Notes: generated by a model from the sequence alone, not told the origin. 64,000 nt of DNA from Micromonospora cremea (GCF_900143515.1 NZ_FSQT01000002.1:3411501-3475500); one strand, 5' to 3'; numbered from the stretch's first letter, positions 51,594 through 61,688 are shown. A program made the numbers and translations.

Positions 51594-54500
51594 ATGAGAC
51601 TCAAAGTCCTCGCGGCTTCGCTGGCCGCAGCGGTCGGCCTGAGCCTGATCCAGCCATCACCGGCGTCCGCCGCTGAGCCGGATCCCGGCGCTGCCGCCAA
51701 AAAGATCGCGTCGAACCTGAAGGACCGCTTCCGCACGGAGCCGGCTTCCGACTTCTGGATCACGTTTGACACCAAAGCCGACCTCGGGCCGGCGAAGAAG
51801 ATCACCGACTGGACCGCTCGTGGTCAGTTCGTCTACGACGCGCTGACCGCAGCGGCGAAGAACTCCCTGGCATCCGTCTCCACCGAACTCGACCAGGCAG
51901 GCGTCAAATACACCTCCTACCCGATCGCCAACGCCGTGTTCGTCAAGGGGGGCACCGAAAAGCTCGCCCTCAACGTGGCCTCGAGGGTGCAGGTCGCCGA
52001 GATCCACGCGACGCCGCAGGTCGCGCTGGTCGAGCCCGTGGACGAGAAGATCCCAGCTGACCAGGCTGCCCGCCCCGCCGCCCCGAAGGCCGCCGCCGAG
52101 CCAGGCACCGTCTCGTGGGGTCTGGACGCCATCCACGCCCCCCAGGCGTGGGCCATGGGCGCCACCGGTGCGGGCATCACCGTGTCCAACCTCGACTCGG
52201 GCGTCCAATTCGACCACCCCGCCCTGGTGAACCAGTACCGCGGCACGAAGCCCGACGGCACGTTCGAGCACAACTACAACTGGATGGCCACCCGGGGCAC
52301 GTGCACGGGCGCGCCGTGCGACGACAACGGACACGGCACGCACACCATGGGCACCATGGTCGGCGACGACGGCACCAACCACGTCGGCGTCGCCCCGGAC
52401 GCGCAGTGGATCGCGACGGACGGGTGTTGCGCGTCGAACGGCCCTGAGTCGCTGCTCGACTCCGGCTGGTGGCTGCTCGCCCCGACCGACGTCCACGGGA
52501 ACAACCCGGACGTCTCCAAACGCCCCCACGTCATCAACAACTCGTGGGGCCAGGACGCCGAGCACAACTTCAACGACTTCTTCCAGGCCATCGACGAGGC
52601 CTGGAGCGCCGCAGGCATCTTCAGCGTCTGGTCATCGGGCAACACCTCGCCGTACGCGGCGTGCGACACCGTCTCCTCGCCCGGCTCCGCCGAGAGTGCC
52701 TACTCCGTTGGCGCGTACGACTCGAGCGGCACGCTCGCGTCGTTCTCCCGCAAGGGCGAGGGTGAAGGTGGCCGGATCAAGCCCGAGATCTCCGCTCCGG
52801 GCGTCGCCGTCCGGTCGTCCTACCCGAACAACAGCTACACCGAGATGTCCGGCACATCGATGGCGGCTCCCCACGTCGCCGGCGCCGTCGCGGCGCTGTG
52901 GAGCTATGACCCGACCCTCATCGGACAGGTCGAGGAGACCCGCCGCCTGCTCGCCGGGTCGGCCGTCGACGTCGACGACACCGAGTGCGGCGGCACCGCC
53001 GCCTTCAACAACAAGTACGGCGAGGGCCGGCTCGACCTCGTCCGCCTGCTCGAGCTCGCGCCGCGGCAGGGCGGCACCCTCACCGGGATCGTCACCGCCA
53101 ACGGCGCCCCGGTCCCCGCTGCCGAGGTGACGATCAGCGGGCCGTTCAGCCGGTCGATCGGAACCGACAAGGACGGCCGGTTCACGACGAACCTCCCGGT
53201 CGGCGACTACCAGCTCAGCACCAAGGTCTTCGGCTACCTGACCGCGACCGCCGACGTCACGATCTCCCTCGGCCAGGACACCTCCGTCAAGCTGCCGCTC
53301 ACGGCCGCCGCGAGGCACGACATCAGCGGCAGGGTTGTCGACGACAAGAAGCAGCCCGTCCCGAACGCCGACGTCTCCGTCAAGGACACGCCGCTGAAGC
53401 CGGTACGCACGGATGCCAACGGCGCGTTCACGATCACCGCGGTCCCCGAGGGCGGGTACACGCTGGGCATCAAGCCCAACGCCTGCTTCTCGCCCACGAC
53501 GGTCCCGCTGACCGTCGGGGCGCAGAACGAGTCGCGCGAGATCCCGGTCGGGCTCGTCGTCGACAAGGGCGGCTACAGCTGCGCCGTCTCCGACGGCGAG
53601 CACCTGCGCGGCACCGACCCGGTCGCGTTCACCAACGGCGTGTGGGCGACGGTGAAGCTGCCGTTCCCGATCGCGCTCTACAACGGCAGCCACGACACCC
53701 TCGGTATCAGCCTGCGCGGCGTGATCTCCCCGGACACCGGCACCGGACCCGGCAGCGGCGGTGCCGGCATATTCCCGTTCTACGTCCAATCCCCCGTCGA
53801 GTTCGCCCCCGGCGGGGGAGTCTTCACGGCAGCCACCAAGGTCAACGGCGAGGACGCGTTCGTCGTCGAGTTCCGCAACGCCAAGCTCTGGGCCTATCCG
53901 ACCCGGTCGGAGTACACGGAGCCGGTCAGCTTCTCGGCCACGCTCACCCGCTCCGGCACAGTGATCTTCGGGTACGGCGACGGCATCGGGACCGACGACC
54001 CGGTGACCGCCGGCGCCCACGCCATCACCGGCATACAGGGCTGGGCCGGCGTCGACGGCATCCGGTTCTCCGACAGCGCCCCGGTGCTGCGCGACGGGAT
54101 GATCGTCACCTACGACATGCCTGACTTCGGGTACCTCGACGCGACCGTCGTCGACCAGAACGACGGGCTGCCGGTGGCCGGGGCCAAGGTCTCCTTCACG
54201 AACAAGAATGGGCTCGTCGAGACCGTCACGACCAACGGGACGGGCATCGTGCATCGCCAGCTTCCGGTCGGCGACTACACCATGACGGTCGACGTGCCGA
54301 ACTACACGACCGCGGCATACCCCTTCTCCCTCGACAAGCTCTACGCGAACGCCAAGATCGACGCGCGTCTGACCACGGGTGTCGCCGGCCTGAAGGCCAA
54401 CGGCCTCGACGCGCTGTTGGGCACCGACCAGAACGGTGTGGGCTCGCTGACGCTGACCAACACCGGTTCCGCCCCGCTCACGTACAACCTGGGCGAGGCC

Positions 54501-57500
54501 GCGCGCCACCCCGAGCTTGACGCCACCGGCGCCACCGCGCGCACCGGGAAGGGTGCGGACAGCACGATCGACCTCACCGCATGGAAGGCCGGTGCGAGCG
54601 GCATGAAGCCGTCGAACGTCGACGGCAAGGCGGCGACGGCGAAGGCCGCGGAAGCACAGGCGGCCGGCAAGGTCGGCGCGACCTCCGGCGGAGACGTCAT
54701 CACCCGGATCGCCATCCCGGGCACGATCCAGGAGAAGGAGCCCTCCGGCGTCGGGTACGACGGCGACGTCTGGGTCCACGACTACAACGCGCGGACCAAC
54801 ACCGCCTACACGGTGACGGGCAAGCCGACCGGCAAGGTCTTCGACGCGTCGTGGAACCCCGCGTACCGGGCGTTCGACATGGCGCTCGACACCAAGACCG
54901 GTGACATGTGCCAGATGGAGGACAGCCCGGCCAGCTACATCCACTGCTTCGACCGCAAGACCGGGAAGGAAACCCGGCAGATCAAGGGTGACTGGTCCAC
55001 GCTGCAGCTGACCGGACTCGCCTACAACCCGACGGAGGACGTGTTCTACGTGGGCGGCCGGGCGAACGGCATGATCGGAACCGTCGCCGGGACGTCGCAC
55101 GACAACGCGGGTGCGTTGCTGTCCTTCTGCGCCCCGCCGCTGCCCGAGGTGATGGGCCTGGCCTACAACCAGGCATCCGACACCATCTGGTACACCGACC
55201 TCACCTCGAACAGGCCCACCCGCCTGCTGCAGGTCGACCCCGACGACTGCTCGCTGGTGAACGCGTGGTGGTTCCCGGGCCAGAAGGTGAGCCAGGGCGG
55301 CGGCCTCGAGACCGACTCGACCGGGGCGCTGTGGGCGGCGGACCAGGTCGCCGATGACGTCGTGCTGGTCGACGTCGAGGACGACCTGCTCACCGATCTG
55401 CCGTGGCTGTCACTCTCCTCGACCGGCGGCACCCTCGCCCCGGGTGAGTCGACGACCGTCAAGGTCTCGATCTCATCTAAGGACGCCAAGCCCGGAGTCC
55501 TCGGCGCGAACATCGTGGTGAGGTCCGACTCCGGACGCCAGTCCAAGACCTACGTCCCGGTGACGCTCACGACCACGAAGTACCAGGTCGGCGTCAACGC
55601 CGGCGGCCCATCGTTCATCGACGGCTCCGGCTACACCTGGTCCGACGACCAGGCCTCCGGCGACGGGGCGTGGGGCTACGAGGGAAAGACGAAGGTCACC
55701 TCCACGAATGCCGGGATCGAAGGCACGACGGACGACGCCCTGTTCCAGTCGCAGCGCACCACGCCGGACAAGCAGTTGTTCTACCGCTTCCCCGACGCGC
55801 CCAAGGGCACCTACGCGATCGATCTCGGGTTCGCCGAGATCGAGAAGGTGGCCAAGGGGAAGCGGGTGTTCGACGTCCTCGTGGACGGATCGCTGACGGA
55901 GTACGCGTACGACGCGGCCGCGGCTGTGGGGCCGAACGCCGCCGACTGGCGCACCGCCGTGGTGAAGCACGAGGGCGGTCCGCTGACCGTGGAGCTGCGG
56001 GGTTCGAAGGGACTGCGGGCCCCGACCATTGCCGCGCTGCGGGTGACGCTCGACCCGCGCGCAGACAAGGCGGAGCCGGAGCCCCAGCCCGAACAGCCGG
56101 AGCCGGGTCCCGTGCCGGTGGCCCCCGCCGCTCGCTCGTACTCGATGAAGGTGACCGACGGGCTCTACCGCCAGGGTACCGAGGAGTCCGGGTGGCACGG
56201 CGATGACGTCTGCGGCGTGCTGTGGTTCGACTCCAGCTTCCTGTTCCCGTTCTACGACACGGCCTGGGACGGCGTGTGCGTGACGACGAACGGCCAGCTG
56301 ATCTTCGACCAGGCCAGCGCCGTGGGGAACAACACGGAGCTGCCGTCGCCATACGCGTTCGACGCGATCTATCCGCTCTGGGACGACCTGGTCGTCGACG
56401 ACCAGGCGGGCATCTACTTCGGCACCACCGAGGTGGACGGCCTGGCCGCTGAGGTCATCGAGTGGCGCAACGCCACCTTCTACAGCGACCAGACGGCTCG
56501 CGTGAGCTTCTCGGTCACCCTGATCGCTGACGGACGGATCCAGATCGGGTACGGCGACGGCGTCGGCGGCGACAACCCCCTCACCAGGGGGTCGTCGGCG
56601 ACGGTCGGCCTGGAGAGCTTGACGCGCAACCCCGCGAGCCAGTACTCCTTCGACCAGCCCGTCCTGAAGGCCGGCCTGGGGCTGGAGTACACCCTCCCGG
56701 CCGCGGGCACGATCGAGGGAACGGTCACCGACGCGAACGACAGCAAGCCGATCGCGGGCGCGATCGTCACGCTCAGGGGGCCGAGCGGTGACCGGGTCAT
56801 CACGGCCGACGAGAAGGGCCGGTGGAAGGCCCAGGCGCTGGTCGGCGAGAACACCGTTGAGGTCTGGGCGCCGAACTACGTCACGGCCAGCCACCCGGTG
56901 ACCATCGCCAAGAAGGACCAGGCCGAGGTGATCGACACGGCGTTGACTACTGGCGTCGCGACCGTCACCGGAGGTGACCTCGACTGGTTCCTCGGCCCGG
57001 ACCAGAAGGCGACGGCCGACGTGACCGTGACCAACACCGGCTCCGCCCCACTCGAGGTGCGGCTCAGCGAGCAGAAACGCACCGGCGACGGCGGGCACGA
57101 GGCCGCCGACCTTCCGTGGCTGACCCTCACGGGCGCGGCCGCGGCCGGCACGGTCAAGCTCGCGGTCGGCGAGTCCACCACGGTCACGGCGACGGCCGAC
57201 AACACCGACGTCGAGCCCGGCGTGCTCGTCGGGGACGTGCTCGTGGCGTCGAACGCCGGCAAGGGCGAGGCCCAGCTCAAGCCGGTCCGCCTGGCCACCT
57301 CCGCCTACTGGAAGGGCGTCGACGTCGGCGGGTCCGGGCACGTCGGTGCCGACGGCTTCGTCTGGTCGCCCGACCAGGAGCTCGGCTCGGGGTCGTGGGG
57401 GCATGTCGGCGGCACGGCGCGTGCCACCAAGGCCGACATCGGCGGCACGGAGGACGACGACCTGTTCCGCACCCAGCAGACCGGCAAGACGTTCACCTAC

Positions 57501-57782
57501 GTGTTCAAGGACGCGCCCGCCGGGACGTACCGGCTCGGCCTCGACTTCGCGGAGATCGAGAAGGTCAAGGCCGGCATGCGTACCTTCGATGTTCTGGTCG
57601 ACGGCAAAGCCGTGCTCCACGACCACGACGTGCAGGCGAGGGCGGGTGCGCTGACCGCGGACGTGAACACGATCACCGTCGAGCACGCCGGTGGCGATCT
57701 GAAGGTCGAGCTCCGCAGCGAGATCGGCGAGCGCGACCCGATTCTCAACGCCCTGAAGGTCCAGCAGGACCCGCGCCTGTGA
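51594..57782 (+). CDS. Giant secreted subtilisin-like (S8) protease with duplicated adhesive modules
   Basis: 2062 residues. Signal peptide (AAAVGLSLIQPSPASA), an inhibitor-type propeptide, and an S8 catalytic domain with Asp201 (VSNLDSGVQFDHP), His247 (DDNGHGTHT) and Ser422 (MSGTSMAAPHVAG). Two carboxypeptidase-regulatory beta domains follow (about 497-657). Then comes a module: NIDO-like beta domain with FGYGDGIGTDDP, a third regulatory domain, NTGSAPL domain, a propeller-like stretch (1050-1262), BACON-like segment, malectin-like domain (1325-1489). After a Pro/Glu linker the module repeats without the propeller. No anchor, so freely secreted. Target is probably an extracellular glycoprotein or glycan-bound protein. 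Confidence 0.93.
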   Translation: MRLKVLAASLAAAVGLSLIQPSPASAAEPDPGAAAKKIASNLKDRFRTEPASDFWITFDTKADLGPAKKITDWTARGQFVYDALTAAAKNSLASVSTELDQAGVKYTSYPIANAVFVKGGTEKLALNVASRVQVAEIHATPQVALVEPVDEKIPADQAARPAAPKAAAEPGTVSWGLDAIHAPQAWAMGATGAGITVSNLDSGVQFDHPALVNQYRGTKPDGTFEHNYNWMATRGTCTGAPCDDNGHGTHTMGTMVGDDGTNHVGVAPDAQWIATDGCCASNGPESLLDSGWWLLAPTDVHGNNPDVSKRPHVINNSWGQDAEHNFNDFFQAIDEAWSAAGIFSVWSSGNTSPYAACDTVSSPGSAESAYSVGAYDSSGTLASFSRKGEGEGGRIKPEISAPGVAVRSSYPNNSYTEMSGTSMAAPHVAGAVAALWSYDPTLIGQVEETRRLLAGSAVDVDDTECGGTAAFNNKYGEGRLDLVRLLELAPRQGGTLTGIVTANGAPVPAAEVTISGPFSRSIGTDKDGRFTTNLPVGDYQLSTKVFGYLTATADVTISLGQDTSVKLPLTAAARHDISGRVVDDKKQPVPNADVSVKDTPLKPVRTDANGAFTITAVPEGGYTLGIKPNACFSPTTVPLTVGAQNESREIPVGLVVDKGGYSCAVSDGEHLRGTDPVAFTNGVWATVKLPFPIALYNGSHDTLGISLRGVISPDTGTGPGSGGAGIFPFYVQSPVEFAPGGGVFTAATKVNGEDAFVVEFRNAKLWAYPTRSEYTEPVSFSATLTRSGTVIFGYGDGIGTDDPVTAGAHAITGIQGWAGVDGIRFSDSAPVLRDGMIVTYDMPDFGYLDATVVDQNDGLPVAGAKVSFTNKNGLVETVTTNGTGIVHRQLPVGDYTMTVDVPNYTTAAYPFSLDKLYANAKIDARLTTGVAGLKANGLDALLGTDQNGVGSLTLTNTGSAPLTYNLGEAARHPELDATGATARTGKGADSTIDLTAWKAGASGMKPSNVDGKAATAKAAEAQAAGKVGATSGGDVITRIAIPGTIQEKEPSGVGYDGDVWVHDYNARTNTAYTVTGKPTGKVFDASWNPAYRAFDMALDTKTGDMCQMEDSPASYIHCFDRKTGKETRQIKGDWSTLQLTGLAYNPTEDVFYVGGRANGMIGTVAGTSHDNAGALLSFCAPPLPEVMGLAYNQASDTIWYTDLTSNRPTRLLQVDPDDCSLVNAWWFPGQKVSQGGGLETDSTGALWAADQVADDVVLVDVEDDLLTDLPWLSLSSTGGTLAPGESTTVKVSISSKDAKPGVLGANIVVRSDSGRQSKTYVPVTLTTTKYQVGVNAGGPSFIDGSGYTWSDDQASGDGAWGYEGKTKVTSTNAGIEGTTDDALFQSQRTTPDKQLFYRFPDAPKGTYAIDLGFAEIEKVAKGKRVFDVLVDGSLTEYAYDAAAAVGPNAADWRTAVVKHEGGPLTVELRGSKGLRAPTIAALRVTLDPRADKAEPEPQPEQPEPGPVPVAPAARSYSMKVTDGLYRQGTEESGWHGDDVCGVLWFDSSFLFPFYDTAWDGVCVTTNGQLIFDQASAVGNNTELPSPYAFDAIYPLWDDLVVDDQAGIYFGTTEVDGLAAEVIEWRNATFYSDQTARVSFSVTLIADGRIQIGYGDGVGGDNPLTRGSSATVGLESLTRNPASQYSFDQPVLKAGLGLEYTLPAAGTIEGTVTDANDSKPIAGAIVTLRGPSGDRVITADEKGRWKAQALVGENTVEVWAPNYVTASHPVTIAKKDQAEVIDTALTTGVATVTGGDLDWFLGPDQKATADVTVTNTGSAPLEVRLSEQKRTGDGGHEAADLPWLTLTGAAAAGTVKLAVGESTTVTATADNTDVEPGVLVGDVLVASNAGKGEAQLKPVRLATSAYWKGVDVGGSGHVGADGFVWSPDQELGSGSWGHVGGTARATKADIGGTEDDDLFRTQQTGKTFTYVFKDAPAGTYRLGLDFAEIEKVKAGMRTFDVLVDGKAVLHDHDVQARAGALTADVNTITVEHAGGDLKVELRSEIGERDPILNALKVQQDPRL

Positions 57783-57806
57783 GATAGCCGAACCGGTCCC
57801 TCAGCA

Positions 57807-57853
57807 GTGGTCAGAGCCTCCTCGGAAAGGATCGCCGTGGAGGCTCTGACCAC
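57807..57853 (+). terminator. Terminator of the giant protease gene
   Basis: GTGGTCAGAGCCTCC and its exact reverse complement form a 15-bp stem around a 17-base loop, 25 bases after the stop. Confidence 0.75.
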
Positions 57854-58039
57854 TCTCGCTGCATATTGCTGCTTTCGTGGGCCTGGTCGGTGAAGCGTCG
57901 GCAGGGTCGAATGATCACCACTGGGACCAGGTTCACCTGTTTGATGCCGACGCGAGATGCCTGCTTCGCTCCGCAGATCGTGTCTGGTTCGGAAAATTCG
58001 GGAATCGACGGACCCAAGTGCGATCCACAACACGGTCCA

Positions 58040-58150
58040 CAGTAGACATGCCGGGCGGCCGAACGGCCCGCCTACCCCTCCGACCTGTCCGACGCCCGCT
58101 GGGCGCTGATCGCATCACGACTGACCGCCTGGCGCCAGGCCAGGGACTGC
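58040..58150 (+). pseudogene. IS5-family transposase, N-terminal fragment
   Basis: The frame around 58049-58132 reads AERPAYPSDLSDARWALIAS followed by RLTAWRQARD, the N-terminal DUF4096 signature of IS5-type transposases. It overlaps the 3' end of the opposite SnoaL gene and lacks the catalytic domain. The rest of the 57854-58114 gap shows nothing else. Confidence 0.6.
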
Positions 58151-58546
58151 GCCGAACAGGCCGGCGGGCGGTGCGTGGCGGCCCTCCTTGACGTGCGAGT
58201 AGTCGCGAGCCTCCGCCACGAGGCCGGTCTCGTCGAAGCGCAACAACGTGCAGCCGGAGATGGTCGTCGGTTGACCCTTGACGTAGATCACCGACCAGTA
58301 CTCCACGGCAGCCGCATCGCCGTCGACCTGTGGCTCGGCGAACCGCACCTCCGCGGGGCGGGACTCCTCGGCGAAGCACTCCTGGAGATAGACGCGAAGC
58401 CCGGCACGTCCGCGGTACCGGCGGAACATCGACGCCCAGTGGTCGCCGTCCTCGCTCTGCAGGGCGGCGATCGCCTCCACGTCCCGGACCGGCCAGGCTT
58501 CGGTCCAGGTCCTGGCCCACCGCCGGGCCAACTCTCGGGCGTCCAC
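58115..58546 (-). CDS. SnoaL-like (NTF2-fold) protein
   Basis: 143 residues from GTG 58546, which has GGAGGAG seven bases upstream (GTG 58579 is an alternative). Single NTF2-fold domain: WTEAWPVRDVEAIAALQSED, then VDGDAAAVEYWSVIYVKGQP and GCTLLRFDETGLVAEARDYS. Members bind small hydrophobic ligands or act as polyketide cyclases. Function unknown; three small genes of similar style follow upstream on the same strand. Confidence 0.85.
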   Translation of the reverse strand: MDARELARRWARTWTEAWPVRDVEAIAALQSEDGDHWASMFRRYRGRAGLRVYLQECFAEESRPAEVRFAEPQVDGDAAAVEYWSVIYVKGQPTTISGCTLLRFDETGLVAEARDYSHVKEGRHAPPAGLFGAVPGLAPGGQS

Positions 58547-58628
58547 GACCGTCTCCTCCGCCAACCGATTCCGTGTCACCGCACGTCGTACCAGGAACCC
58601 CTGACATCCCCGGGGGCGGACATCCGGC

Positions 58629-59180
58629 CTAGTCCTGAGTCGCCAGCCGCGCGACCGCCTGGGCCAGGACCTTCGCCCGCGTCTCGGGGGTGCGGGCCTT
58701 GAGCAGCGGCAGGATCACGGCGTACCGGGCGGAGCGACCGAGCCGCTCGAAGGCGGCGGCCGCGCGTGGTTCGCCGGCCAGCGCGGCCGTGAGATCGGGC
58801 GGGACGGCGGCGGTGCGCTGCGACTCGTACGCCGCCTCCCACCGCCCGTCCGCCTTGGCGGCCGCGACCTCCGCGAGCCCCGCGGGGCGCATCCGCCCAG
58901 TCGCCGTCAGTGCCTCGACCTTCGCCACGTTGACCTGCGACCACGAGCTCCGTGGCCGGCGGCGCGAGTACCGCTGGAGGAACGACACGTCATCGAGGCC
59001 CTTGCGCTGGCCGTCGATCCAGCCGTAGCAGAGGGCCACGTCGAGCGCCTCCACGATCGTGATCGAGGCGAGCCCCGAGTGCCGCTTGGCGATTCGCAGC
59101 CACGCCTCGCCCCGCACCTCGTGCTGCGCGGCGAGCCAGGCCTCCCATGCCGTGGCATCGGCGAAGTCGAGCACGTCCAC
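58629..59180 (-). CDS. YdeI/OmpD-associated family protein
   Basis: 183 residues. Conserved YdeI features: WLAAQHEVRGEAWLRIAKRH, then EALDVALCYGWIDGQRKGLD and SFLQRYSRRRPRSSWSQVNV. Often annotated as bacteriocin-protection protein; true role unclear. GTG 59180 is one base after the stop of the upstream VOC gene, so the two are co-translated. Confidence 0.9.
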   Translation of the reverse strand: MDVLDFADATAWEAWLAAQHEVRGEAWLRIAKRHSGLASITIVEALDVALCYGWIDGQRKGLDDVSFLQRYSRRRPRSSWSQVNVAKVEALTATGRMRPAGLAEVAAAKADGRWEAAYESQRTAAVPPDLTAALAGEPRAAAAFERLGRSARYAVILPLLKARTPETRAKVLAQAVARLATQD

Positions 59181-59181
59181 G

Positions 59182-59604
59182 TCACGCCGGCTTCAGGGAC
59201 GAGAGGACGTCGAGGTAGTGCGGGTTGTTCATGACGCCCAGCACGTTGCCGAACGGGTCGACCACCGCGGCCGTGATGAACCCCTCGTCCCCGTGCGGCG
59301 TGATCGGCTGGTACTCCGTGGCGCCCATCGCCAGCAGTCGCGCGACGGTGGCGTTGAGGTCGTCTACGTGCCAGTGCACGACGGCGCCGCCGGGCCCGGT
59401 CGCGCCGGGCGGCGCGTACCTGCGGTCGATGATGCCCAGTTCGGCCTGGTAGTCGCCGATGCGGAACTCGGTGTAGGCGGGGCGTCCGTCGGGTCCGGCT
59501 CGCAGGAAGTAGGCCTGTGTGCCCAGGAACTCCGCGTACCAGGCCGTCGCCGCTGCCACGTCGTCCGCCCAGATGTTCAGTGTGGCGAATCCTCGCAGGC
59601 TCAT
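59182..59604 (-). CDS. VOC/glyoxalase-family protein
   Basis: 140 residues from ATG 59604 (GTG 59607 possible; GAGGGG upstream). Two VOC modules: FATLNIWADDVAAATAWYAE, LGTQAYFLRAGPDGRP, and AVVHWHVDDLNATVARLLAM followed by ITAAVVDPFGNVLGVMNNP. Metal ligands His in HWHVDD and likely Glu. Directly followed by the YdeI-type gene. Confidence 0.9.
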   Translation of the reverse strand: MSLRGFATLNIWADDVAAATAWYAEFLGTQAYFLRAGPDGRPAYTEFRIGDYQAELGIIDRRYAPPGATGPGGAVVHWHVDDLNATVARLLAMGATEYQPITPHGDEGFITAAVVDPFGNVLGVMNNPHYLDVLSSLKPA

Positions 59605-59721
59605 CACGTGTCCCCTCGTCGATGTCTTCTGCGGCCACGTTATCGGCGATTGCGGAAGCTGCGGTTCCGCACTGACGGCACACGCGGAGTTGTTGGACGT
59701 ACTGCGACCATCGACCGCCCG

Positions 59722-60573
59722 TCAGAAGAGGGTCAGGGGCTCGACCGGTATCGGCTCGGGCAGCGCTTCGAGCTCGGGTACGCGTGCTCGTACCTCATCG
59801 TGGAAGCGGCGGGCGAGCACGGGCGCGTCGGCGTTGTCCGGGGTGTGGACGAACATCGTCGGCGAGCGACCCTCGCGCAGCCATCCGGCGACGACGTCGA
59901 CCCAGCGCTGCCACCCCTCGACCGTCCGCGTGGTGTCGTCGCGACCGAGGTAGCGGACGATCGGCCGGTCGGTCAGCGCGAGTGAGCGGAGCGGCACGCG
60001 CGGCTTCTTCGTCCAGGCGTCCCGCTCCGCGTCGCTGGTCGGCGGGCTGGCGAAGAACGCGGTGGTGTCGAACGGGATCCACTCCGCGGCCGCGGCGGTG
60101 AGGGTCTCCGCCAGAAGTCGGGTCGCGCGGGGGTCGGTGAAGAACGCGGGATGGCGGACCTCGACGGCGTACCGGTGGGACCGGGGGAGCCGGCTCAGGA
60201 AGCGGCTCAGGGTCGGGACGTCGGCGGGCGAGAACGACCCGGGCAACTGGATCCAGAGGGCATGGGCGCGCGGCCCGAGCGGCTCGATCGCGTCCAGGAA
60301 CGCGCGCAGCGGTTCGTCGGCGTCGGTGAGCCGGCGTTCGTGGGTGACGACCTTGGGAAGCTTGAGGACGAACCGGAAGTCGGGATCCGTCTGCGCGGCC
60401 CAGGACGCCACGGTGTCCCGGGCCGGAGTCGCGTAGAACGTCGTGTTTCCCTCGACGGCGTCGCACCAACTGGCGTAGTGCCGTAGGCGCTCCTGCGGCG
60501 GAAGAGGATGCGCCAGCAGGCGGCCCTGCCACGACCTGTGGGTCCACATCGCGCATCCCACGTAAAGACGCAC
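59722..60573 (-). CDS. DUF72 family protein
   Basis: 283 residues from GTG 60573. TIM-barrel-like DUF72 with YVGCAMWTHRSWQGRLL, CDAVEGNTTFYATPA, FVLKLPKVVTHERRL, WIQLPGSFSP, YAVEVRHPAFF and VHTPDNADAPVLARRF, all conserved positions. Family function is unknown; structurally related to TIM-barrel endonuclease-like proteins. Confidence 0.93.
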   Translation of the reverse strand: MRLYVGCAMWTHRSWQGRLLAHPLPPQERLRHYASWCDAVEGNTTFYATPARDTVASWAAQTDPDFRFVLKLPKVVTHERRLTDADEPLRAFLDAIEPLGPRAHALWIQLPGSFSPADVPTLSRFLSRLPRSHRYAVEVRHPAFFTDPRATRLLAETLTAAAAEWIPFDTTAFFASPPTSDAERDAWTKKPRVPLRSLALTDRPIVRYLGRDDTTRTVEGWQRWVDVVAGWLREGRSPTMFVHTPDNADAPVLARRFHDEVRARVPELEALPEPIPVEPLTLF

Positions 60574-60671
60574 CGCCGCCCCTCCCCAGGTGAACCGCCT
60601 GACCGGAGCCCACGGTATACGCGCCGCCGGACGGACCGGGAGCGGCGGTGCGGCGTGTAGGGTCCGACGCC

Positions 60672-61688
60672 ATGCGCGTGCTGTTTGCCAGCCTTGCGTC
60701 CGTCGGTCACACGTACCCGTTGATCCCACTGGCGATCGCCGCGCGGGAGGCCGGGCACGAGGTGCACTTCGCGGCCGGCACGGAGGTGCACGCGCCGCTG
60801 GCCGCGAACGGCCTGCGGCCGTTCCGCCCCGGCGACGCGTTCTACGAGGTGTACGCCGAGGATCTCGAACCGGAGCTGGCCCGACTGCGCCCCGACCTGG
60901 TGGTGCATGAGTGGGGGCTGCCGGGAGCGGCCGTCGCCGCCCAGCGGGCCGGCATCCCGGGCATCTGGCACGGGTTCGGTCGGATGTTCCCCGACGGCAT
61001 CGGTCTCGAACTGCCCGCGAAGAACACCGAGGTGGCCGGTCGCCCGCACCTCGACATCTGTCCACCTTCGTTGCAGGACAAGGACTTCCTCGCCACGGAA
61101 CGCCGGATCGAGCTGCGGCCGGTCCCGTTCTCGACACCGGCCGCGCTGCCCGCGTGGGCGAGCCACCGCACATCCCGAGCACTCATCTACCTGACCCTCG
61201 GTACCGCGTTCGGTACGGCGCAGCTGCTGAGAACGGCGATCGCGGGATTGGCGGCGCTGGACGCGCAGGTGGTGGTGGCCGCCGGTCGGGTGCCACCGGA
61301 GCAGCTCGGCGAGATTCCCGACAACGTGGCCGTGTACCCCTGGGTGTCGCAGGCGGAGCTGTTGCCGCACGTCGACCTGGTGGTGCACCACGGCGGCAGC
61401 GGCACCACCCTCGGCGCGCTCGCGGTCGGCGTCCCGCAACTGCTGCTGCCGCAGGGCGCGGATCAGTTCGCCAACGCCGACGCGGTCAGCGTCGCGGGCG
61501 CCGCCCTGCGCCTGCTCCCCGACGAGGTGGACGCGGACGCCATCGCCGAGCACAGCCGCAGGCTGCTGCCGCGCCACGCGAGGGCCGAGCACCGCCAGGC
61601 GGCCCGGGCGATCGCCGAGGAGATCGCCCGCATGCCATCCCCGGCCGCCGTCGCTCACCGCCTGCCGGAGTACGCCAGGGCGGGCTGA
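60672..61688 (+). CDS. GT1 glycosyltransferase (MGT family, antibiotic/macrolide type)
   Basis: 338 residues from ATG 60672. N-terminal acceptor domain FASLASVGHTYPLIPLAIAA, then PDLVVHEWGLPGAAVAAQRA; C-terminal nucleotide-sugar domain with PWVSQAELLPHVDLVVHHGG and SGTTLGALAVGVPQLLLPQG followed by ADQFANADAV. Glycosylates small natural products or lipids using an NDP-sugar. Slightly shorter than typical (about 390), lacking part of the acceptor domain. No biosynthetic cluster adjoins, so a self-protection or scavenging role is possible. Confidence 0.93.
   Translation: MRVLFASLASVGHTYPLIPLAIAAREAGHEVHFAAGTEVHAPLAANGLRPFRPGDAFYEVYAEDLEPELARLRPDLVVHEWGLPGAAVAAQRAGIPGIWHGFGRMFPDGIGLELPAKNTEVAGRPHLDICPPSLQDKDFLATERRIELRPVPFSTPAALPAWASHRTSRALIYLTLGTAFGTAQLLRTAIAGLAALDAQVVVAAGRVPPEQLGEIPDNVAVYPWVSQAELLPHVDLVVHHGGSGTTLGALAVGVPQLLLPQGADQFANADAVSVAGAALRLLPDEVDADAIAEHSRRLLPRHARAEHRQAARAIAEEIARMPSPAAVAHRLPEYARAG

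Noticed and set aside
52632..55100. Long minus-strand frames opposite the protease
   Set aside because: Antisense shadows rich in Arg/Gly/Val; the plus-strand protease reads continuously with conserved motifs.
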